A stretch of 64,000 nt of DNA from Podospora pseudocomata. Its lineage: Eukaryota; Ascomycota; Sordariomycetes; Sordariales; Podosporaceae. Positions 57,533 through 64,000 of this stretch are shown piece after piece. The translations under genes and the position numbers were made by a program. Numbering within the stretch: the stretch's first letter is position 1; every line of letters begins with the position of its first letter. The stretch lies in the NCBI RefSeq assembly GCF_035222375.1, contig NW_026946364.1, forward strand, positions 186,001 through 250,000. Reading direction: 5' to 3'. The notes under the pieces are model-generated. The model was not told where the DNA came from and did no database searches. It was given only the letters and a program-made list of their open reading frames with translations.

Positions 57533-59752
57533 TTAATACTGATGATACCCAACCACCCCCATATGATGATGTTGTTCCCCATCATCCATAATCACCGTGC
57601 TCGCTCCCCCCCACCCATTGTGATGATGAGTGTCATAAACATGATGATGCTGCATTAAACCCCCGTGATAATCCCCATTACTCGCGCTCGTGGTCCTCAA
57701 ATCGGGAAGCAACAACCCATCCGGTGCGGTCCCCTGCCCATACGCCAACCCGACATTCACCGGCTCGGGTGTCACCGGCTCGTCTGATGGCGCCCGAGTA
57801 GAAGCAGCAGACCGCTGAGAGTGAAGGTAGTACCCATCCTGATGAGCTTGGTGGTGATAATCCAACTGTTGCTGCTGGTCCACCCCCATCGCGGGCATGT
57901 CCACCTGCACCAACGGCCCAGCAGGATAAAACCCCGAGTGGCTCCCAGCGTAGGGTGATGTCTGCGGAGGAGGAGGGGGGTAATACCCCACCGCCATGGC
58001 CGCCACCTGCGCCTGGGCCATGGCATGCGCAATGTTCTGAGCGTGGTTCCTCATGTTGGTCTGGGCATGTCGGGAAGCAGACGACAACGACGACGACGAC
58101 GCAGTGCGGATTCTGCCGTTGTAGACTCCGGGTTTGTTACTGCCCCGATGACTACCAGATGACGACCGCCGGGAAAAGTCATCATACCGAAGGGAAGATG
58201 AAGACAGGGCACCGCTGCGTCGGGACTGGTTCCCCTTGCGGTAGCGGGTGGTGGATTGGACACCCTCGTGAATGGCCCAGGGCTCAAGGTACCACTCGGT
58301 AGATTTCTTTTGGTCGGCTGAAGTAGCAGCAGTAGCAGGAGAAGAAGACGAAGACAAAACAACCGGTTTGGTCTCTTCTTCTGGCTGCTTGTCGTCTGCT
58401 GTCGAGGGATCGCTCTGGCTGGCGATGCTGCATTTTCTCTCACGTTTGGTAAAAGCCTGCCAAGACAACTGTTAGCTGCTATCTAACCTGCAGATGTCCC
58501 AAAGAGGAAGCCAACATACCATGTTCATGCTCAGATTGTGCCGGATACTGTTCTGCCACCCCTTGGTATCATCCTTGCCCTTGTCCGTGTTGTCCCGGAA
58601 CCACTGGTAGATCTCCTGCAGGGTCATGGCGTGGTTCGGCTTGCTCATAAAGGCGCGGTAAATGAGCTTTGCGTAGGGCTCTTCGTTTTTGTTGTTGTTG
58701 CTGCTGCTGTTGCTAGTGTTGTTGCCCGTCAAGCCCGAGTCGGATGCGCCACCCCCGCCGCCGGGATTTACCACTGTTGCTGCTACTGCTGCTGCTGCTG
58801 ATGTTGGGCTCGGCGCGCTGCTGTCGATTTGACTCCCGTTACCCGCTCCGATCGGGGGCGGCGTGTGAGGTCCACCACCACCACCCAGCAAGTCCACCAT
58901 CGTGCCCGGTAATGGCTGTTGCTGCGCGGCGGGTGTTGGACTTGGCAGACCCTCGTCGTAATCTGCCTTTAGACACAGAGTAGTGCTGCAGGGGGATAGC
59001 GCGCGAAGGCTTTCTGGTGTCGATACTTCGTTCTGATACTGCCTTGGGCACGGTTCTGTCTGGCTTCGCTGCAGAAAGCTGCCTTCTGCCCCGTCATAAC
59101 TCTGCAGGGGAAGGTTGTAAGGAAGCCCATCAGACGGGAAAGAAGTCAGCTCTGGGCCTTGTGGATAAGAAGGAACTAGTTGCTGTCTCGGATAGTGATC
59201 CCACGATACCGAGCGAATGTGTTCTGGAGGCGTCCAGCTACGCGAAGATGGAGGAGTCAGTCCGTCAGTTACCTGACCAGGCCGAGAGCTGTGCAGAGCG
59301 TAGTTGTCGAAATCGTTGCTTCCAGTTTGTGACCCTCCCATACAGGCGCTCCACATGGACGAAGAAGCTCCTTGGCGAGGAACTGATGAGGGCATGAAAG
59401 CCCTCTGGCACTCGCCATTACGGATCCCCATTCCCACAACCAACTGCCCATCAGCGTGGGCTGGATCAGGGGTCGTAGAGTTCGTCCGTGTTACTAGCTG
59501 CGGCGATGCCGTATACATGGCTTCGACACTCGTCAGGGGTGACATGTGAGGAGGCGACTGCGATATCGATGGGTCTCTTTTCACGCTGGCAATAGACGAC
59601 GGTACTGTAAAGGAAGAAGAAGGCGTGTTGTTGTTGTTGTTGTTGTTGTTGTGGTACAGCTCTGGATCCATCACCGGCAGTTCTGGCGGTGTTGGAATGT
59701 TCGACAAGGAAGACTCTGCGTCTCCGGTTCGAAATGGTGCGTACAGTGTCAT
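57533..59752 (-). CDS. Forkhead transcription factor with extended wing
   Basis: Two exons, 58520-59752 and 57533-58456 (intron 63 bases), encode 718 residues. The forkhead (winged-helix) domain starts at about residue 358: YAKLIYRAFMSKPNHAMTLQEIY, then the recognition helix GWQNSIRHNLSMN ending at the splice, followed by AFTKRERK. The wing strand (TEWYLEPWAIHEGVQSTTRYRK) comes only after about 40 inserted Ser/Ala/acidic residues. Flanks are low-complexity: eight Asn at about 35-42, Gly, Ser/Asn and Gln runs, and a His/Gly/Tyr-rich C-terminus. It is nuclear; fungal forkheads control cell cycle and development. Start chosen at the first methionine with downstream coding bias; an upstream in-frame ATG at 60025 would add 91 residues of leader-like composition. 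Confidence 0.88.
59626..59652. repeat. TTG triplet repeat coding for poly-asparagine
   Basis: About nine TTG/GTT triplets on the plus strand, read as AAC on the minus strand, give the eight-asparagine run near the N-terminus of the forkhead protein. Length variation would stay in frame. Confidence 0.85.
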
Positions 59753-60591
59753 GTGAGTTCGGAGGAAGAAAAAAGAGGTCGAGGAAGACGGTTGTGGGGG
59801 AAGGGGGGACAATAAACGAGTTTGATAAGGCAAAGGATTCGTAGGGCTGGAATGGACAAGCGCGAGGAATGGCGAGAGACGGACAGATGAGTGAAAAACA
59901 GTCTGGTGTTTGAGAAAGAGAGCAAGGTCGAGCAGTTGGTCCGCGATCAGCCGGAGGTGACCCCGGGTATTATGTGACCGTGGATGGTTGAGACCCAGAG
60001 CAGAGGACCACTGTCTCTCTCTCACTTGAAGAATGTATCTTGGTACCTCGCAGAGACAGTATCCCGGACGGTGGAGTCAAGATCTAGAAGACCAAGACGG
60101 GCAAAGATCTAATAGTCAGAAAGAAAAGGAGGGGGAGGGGTGGAGGTAGAAGGGGACAATGACTTGACTACTAGCAAGTGACCAGGAAGCGGGTGCAAGG
60201 TAGGGGCCCCTTGCCAGCACACATTGTTTGGTAGACTAGGCCCTATACACCAGCATCCTCTGAGCAGACGGGGTGTGTGTGTACCCAGGTGCTGTACGTG
60301 GGGTGAAGGGGGAAATGGTATGTGTGTAGTATGCGGCTAGGTAGGTACCATCAGACTGCGAGTGTACTTCGGGGAAAAAGGTGTGGGTGGGTGGGGGGGA
60401 GGGAGGAGTGAGTGTAACGTAGAGGGTTGCTTGTGTGTGCCCTGAGGCTGCAGGTGTGTGGGTAAGTTGTATGCTAAAAAGAGGAGCACGATGCAAACAA
60501 GCAGAAGTGTGGCTGTCTAGTAGAATTCCAAAGCTATATCGTACCCGTACAATACGAAAACCAGGCACAAGTGTTGCCGTGGGGAGAGAGG

Positions 60592-60622
<31 letters not shown>

Positions 60623-62143
60623 GCGTTGCTCGAGGAGGCCTGGGCCAGTAGCCTCATGGCCCATGTCTGCATTGGAGTCCAAAAAAACGGCAGCCAGAAA
60701 AAGTGACAGATATCCGACAGGGGATCGACACGGCCGGCCCTGGCCCACCGAAAAAAGCAGGAAGCCGTAACTGCGTAGACACAAGACAGGCGAGACTCAA
60801 GGGCGGTGACGGGTGACGGGTGACAGGCGACAGGCGGCAAAGAAGAAAAGCTCACACAAACTTATTGTCTTTTCTTTTGTTCCCTTGCTGCAGCTTGTCG
60901 AGGTCGATAGTCGTTCGTGCATGATCCGGATGCCGTTCTGGTTTTCCCCGCTGGTTATGGACGACGACGACGATTGGGGAGTGAGCCATGCCAAACTCAG
61001 ACCGAAAAGCCGTTCCATTCCGCCAGTCTGCCCCACGGTCCCTCCTACCACTTGACGGACGAGAGCAGTGGAAATGGCGGGAACATGAGGAAAAAAAAAG
61101 AAAAAAGGGCAAGGCCCTGCGGAAGGGTGCAGAGGTCACCGGCCCTCTCGCCATGGGGGACCAATCAACGATGCTGGCTCAAAACGGCTTTGGGCCAATT
61201 GGTTGAGCATGTCCAATGACAAACCCGGCCACTGCCTCAACAGGAGGCATTCTACACCGTGCGATGGACGGCGATGGACGACCATGGGACCTGGCAACAA
61301 TTTGTGGTTATGCAAAGCGCGTTTCAGTCTTCTAGAAGCTTTGGAGAAAGAGATGCAGGTTCATTTGCGCTGCCTTGTTGATGCTTGTCAGTCCTGGCAG
61401 CCAGCCGCTGAGCCAGGGCGCGAGAAGCCGTCTCCCCACGGAGTCAACAAGGACCTTTCCCGGGCGTCCATAACGTCCTCAGCGTCCCCAGCGTCCCAAG
61501 CGTCCCGGGGCCATCTGTCGGTCTCCTCCGGTGCTGTCCATCTCTGACGCCCGTCTCCACGTACACGTGCGAAAGGCCCCAAAGGCCCATCTATCCCGGG
61601 CGCAGAGAAAGGCCTGCCAAGACGCAGTCACGGTCAAGTCTCGGTAGCGCAGGCGAGGGTTTTCCGAAAGGCGATCTGCTCAAGCGAACAAATGAGTGGC
61701 GCGATCATGTTCCACGCTCCGGATTCGGGAGGCGGCATCCTCAGACGTGACGGGGCAGGCCCCATGTCGGCGGAGATAATGGATATGATGACCTGGCCAG
61801 GTGGTGGTGTCACAAGAAAGAGTCAGGGGAGGTTGAAGAGTGCTGACGTTTGAGATTTTGCTGACTTCTTTTCTCGTGACTGTGGACAGCAACAACTTGC
61901 TCTGAAATTGGCCGGATTTCCGGTCTTGTGCTGCAACATCGGCGGTGGATCTTACATGTCTGTCTGTCTCTCTGTGGTGGCCGACCCCACGGCGCCGGGG
62001 AAAAGGGGTCCCCTTTACAGGCCGATGTCGCCCATCGCCCTGGCCACCCTTCCTCTTACGGGCTATGATGATGCTAGGTAGGTATTGTCGATAATCTCCA
62101 CGATGCGGCGGCAGGTGAGGGATGACCAGAGATTTGGCGTACA
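59753..62143. promoter_or_regulatory. Upstream region of the forkhead gene, 2.4 kb
   Basis: Contains a GA-dinucleotide repeat (about 60582-60620), GT-rich stretches at 60270-60450 and many short frames, none convincing. Given the minus-strand forkhead gene to the left and the 3' end of cactin to the right, it is most simply a long promoter and leader. Confidence 0.5.
60582..60620. repeat. GA dinucleotide repeat
   Basis: A nearly pure GAGA tract of about 39 bases in the forkhead upstream region; in minus-strand reading it is a CT tract, a common element of fungal promoters. Confidence 0.9.
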
Positions 62144-64000
62144 CTATTTCCTATAATAAATCTTTGGTGGAACGTTAGTTGACCAAACAATGTGAGCACA
62201 CAACAGCGGTTCCTTCTGACATACCTTCTTGAACTGAAAGTGGAGCTGAAGAATGCCCTTGTCAACACACCAGAGATGTCAGCATCGCGCTCGTAACACA
62301 GAGGAGGACGCATAAGGGAGATCAAATGAAGCCTGGGCGGATTGGCTAGGGGAGGCTGACTATGACCGAGGGCGTGTCTAACGTCAACTGCTGTTGCGCG
62401 GCGCACATTTGCCTTCCTAGGCAGATGATTACCCAGTTGGGCCGTCAAGACCTGGGTCGTGCCTCACACTACACCACCACCACAAGCGGCACAGCATAGC
62501 GTTCCCCTGCCAAGCAGCGCCATAATGTGTTGCACAGGTCACAGACATATGTACATACCTTGTCAAAGCTGCTCTTGAAGCCACGCTCCTTCTTGGCGCT
62601 GTAGTCCCATTCGCGGTCGACGATGCGGAAGGCGATATCCTCGTAGGGCGGGCCGGCGATGAAACGAATGAGACAGGTGTCTTCGGACCCTGCGGGGGCT
62701 AGAGACTCTCCCTTTCTACGGCCGTGCTCCCGGATGATCTTGAATGTCGGTGCTTTGGTCTTGTCGATGAGGTCGGGGTAGAAGATGTTGAACTTGTAGC
62801 CTTGAACCACCTTGGGAGGGGGGTGGTCGTGGTCGTAGTGTGTCTGGTTGTACTTGTTCCACTCGTATCCCATCTGCACGCGGTTGAAGTAGCGCGGCTT
62901 TCGCGGCCGATACTTGTCCGCCCAGAGAGGCTTCGAGACTCCTGGCACCTCTTCCTCTGCCGTGAAGATCTCCTCGCCCTCGCTGATCCCCTTTGCAACC
63001 TCGCGGTCATACAAGGCCTTGGTCGCCTGAGAGAAGTCTTCGGTGCCGACAACAGCGAAGCGAGCAGTTCCCGGGGGTGGAGCACTGGATGAACCGGCAC
63101 TGGCGCTGGCACTGGCACTGGCCATCACAGCTGCCGATGGTCTGGATGCCGGCTTGGAGGAAGAACCGGCCGATCCCAACGCCGGCGCCGCCCCGGCGTA
63201 GCCATCGGAAGCCTCTAATTCCCTGGCCTTTTCCAGGTCACGGGTCTTGAGCAGGCCGACCCGGGCCGCCTTGACTTCTTCGCATATGCTCTTGAGAGTA
63301 GCCTTGGCCTTGTAAACCAAGAGACTCTTGAGGAGCTGTTCCCAATAGTCCGTGTCGATGGGCTCGTTGGACTGCAGCTTGGCCCTGATCTGCTTCTCGA
63401 GCGCCTCCAGCTGGGCCAGCGACTTGGGACTCAGGATTCGGTCCACATCCGACGCCACCGAGGTCACAGCTCTTCCCTCGGGACCCTGTGGCTTCAGTTT
63501 CTGACGGCGGTCGGCGCACAGGGCGAGCAGCGCTGTCCAGTATTCCTTGTTCTTCTTGTTGCACTCGAGAGTGTGGTAGGACCTGATGTCTTCGTCGAGC
63601 TCCCTGAGCTGCGCCTCACCAAGACTTTCGAGGACGGCTTCGGGACCGAGAATGCTGATTTCGGCATCGGCATCATGGTCGTCAAAGATATCGCGATCCG
63701 TGTCAATGAAGCGGAGGTTGAAGGCGAGATGGTCGATGGGTTTGGCTCGGTGCTCCCGGACGCGGATGTCGGCCTTCTTCTTTGCCTGGTTGAGGACGAA
63801 CTTGTCCTCGTCTGCTACGAACTGCTCGGACTGCTGGTCTTGGGTCAGGTACCGTCCAGAAGCAGCAGCAGCACTGTTTGCCCCGGTGCTCTTGGAAGGC
63901 GGCGGGCGGTGTGTTTTGGAAATACGGTTGGACGAGTCGAATCGAGGACCCGTGATGTCTCTGTCCCTCTCTCTATCCCCGTCTCTTCCTCCTCCCGCTA
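62144..64000 (-). CDS. Cactin, splicing-associated protein (5' part beyond window)
   Basis: Exons 62559-64000 (open at the window end), 62225-62257 and 62144-62161 encode at least 496 residues. The visible N-terminus is Arg/Asp-rich, as in cactins. The middle (cactin_mid) includes ADEDKFVLNQAKKKADIRVR and HRAKPIDHLAFNLRF; the C-terminal cactus-binding domain includes WADKYRPRKPRYFNRVQMGY, YEDIAFRIVDREW and KKERGFKSSFDK, then after the splices GILQLHFQFKK and IYYRK-stop. Cactin is a nuclear protein of the spliceosome in yeasts and animals, and is usually essential or important for growth. Introns are 301 bases (62258-62558) and 63 bases (62162-62224, branch AACTAAC). The last exon of 18 bases codes for only five residues before the stop but yields the conserved family ending. 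Confidence 0.92.

Overview
This window is chromosomal DNA from a filamentous ascomycete, most likely a Sordariomycete close to the Sordariales. Genes are split by short introns (about 50-80 bases, GTAAGT/GTGAGT/GTATGT donors, CTAAC/CTGAC branch sites). Coding DNA prefers C or G at the third codon position, which creates long antisense shadow frames. The protein families are typical of these moulds: a NACHT-WD40 incompatibility-type receptor, Zn2Cys6 regulators, P450, GH11 xylanase, a fungal rhodopsin-fold membrane protein, XLF/Nej1, forkhead and cactin. I give the class as an inference; no marker gene fixes the species.

Layout. Bases 1-3100 hold a decayed hydrolase-NACHT-WD40 receptor on the minus strand, with at least four stops and several frameshifts, cut at its 5' end by repeats. 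Bases 3100-5430 are a repeat island: a minisatellite, two diverged LTR-like sequences facing opposite ways, a 52-base duplication and an AT-rich block. Bases 5444-7101 carry a ketosamine-3-kinase and the 3' stump of an aldo-keto reductase. Bases 8478-9524 encode a membrane protein with a short collagen-like segment.

Bases 10156-30793 are rich in enzymes and regulators: NmrA-like protein, Zn2Cys6 factor, SAM methyltransferase, BTB protein, two small single-pass membrane proteins, zinc alcohol dehydrogenase, P450, a combined C2H2/Zn2Cys6 factor and a BAHD/Tri101-type acyltransferase. There is no PKS, NRPS or terpene cyclase, so if these work together the set is a catabolic or detoxification neighbourhood, or the flank of a cluster. 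Co-function is inferred from proximity only.

Bases 31635-43320 hold a coiled-coil protein with a terminal PPAY motif, a disordered protein, a six-exon secreted protein with a 26-base exon, a secreted GPI-type PEBP, a rhodopsin-fold protein and a secreted protein whose ATG lies in a CGATAA repeat. Bases 45205-45876 encode a GH11 xylanase and 47257-48879 XLF/Nej1. A stretch of about 8.6 kb (48880-57532) has no recognisable gene. It is followed by a forkhead factor (57533-59752) and by cactin, whose 5' part runs off the window end and whose last exon encodes only five residues. All exon limits were worked out by eye from splice signals and checked by reading-frame arithmetic; none is confirmed by transcripts.
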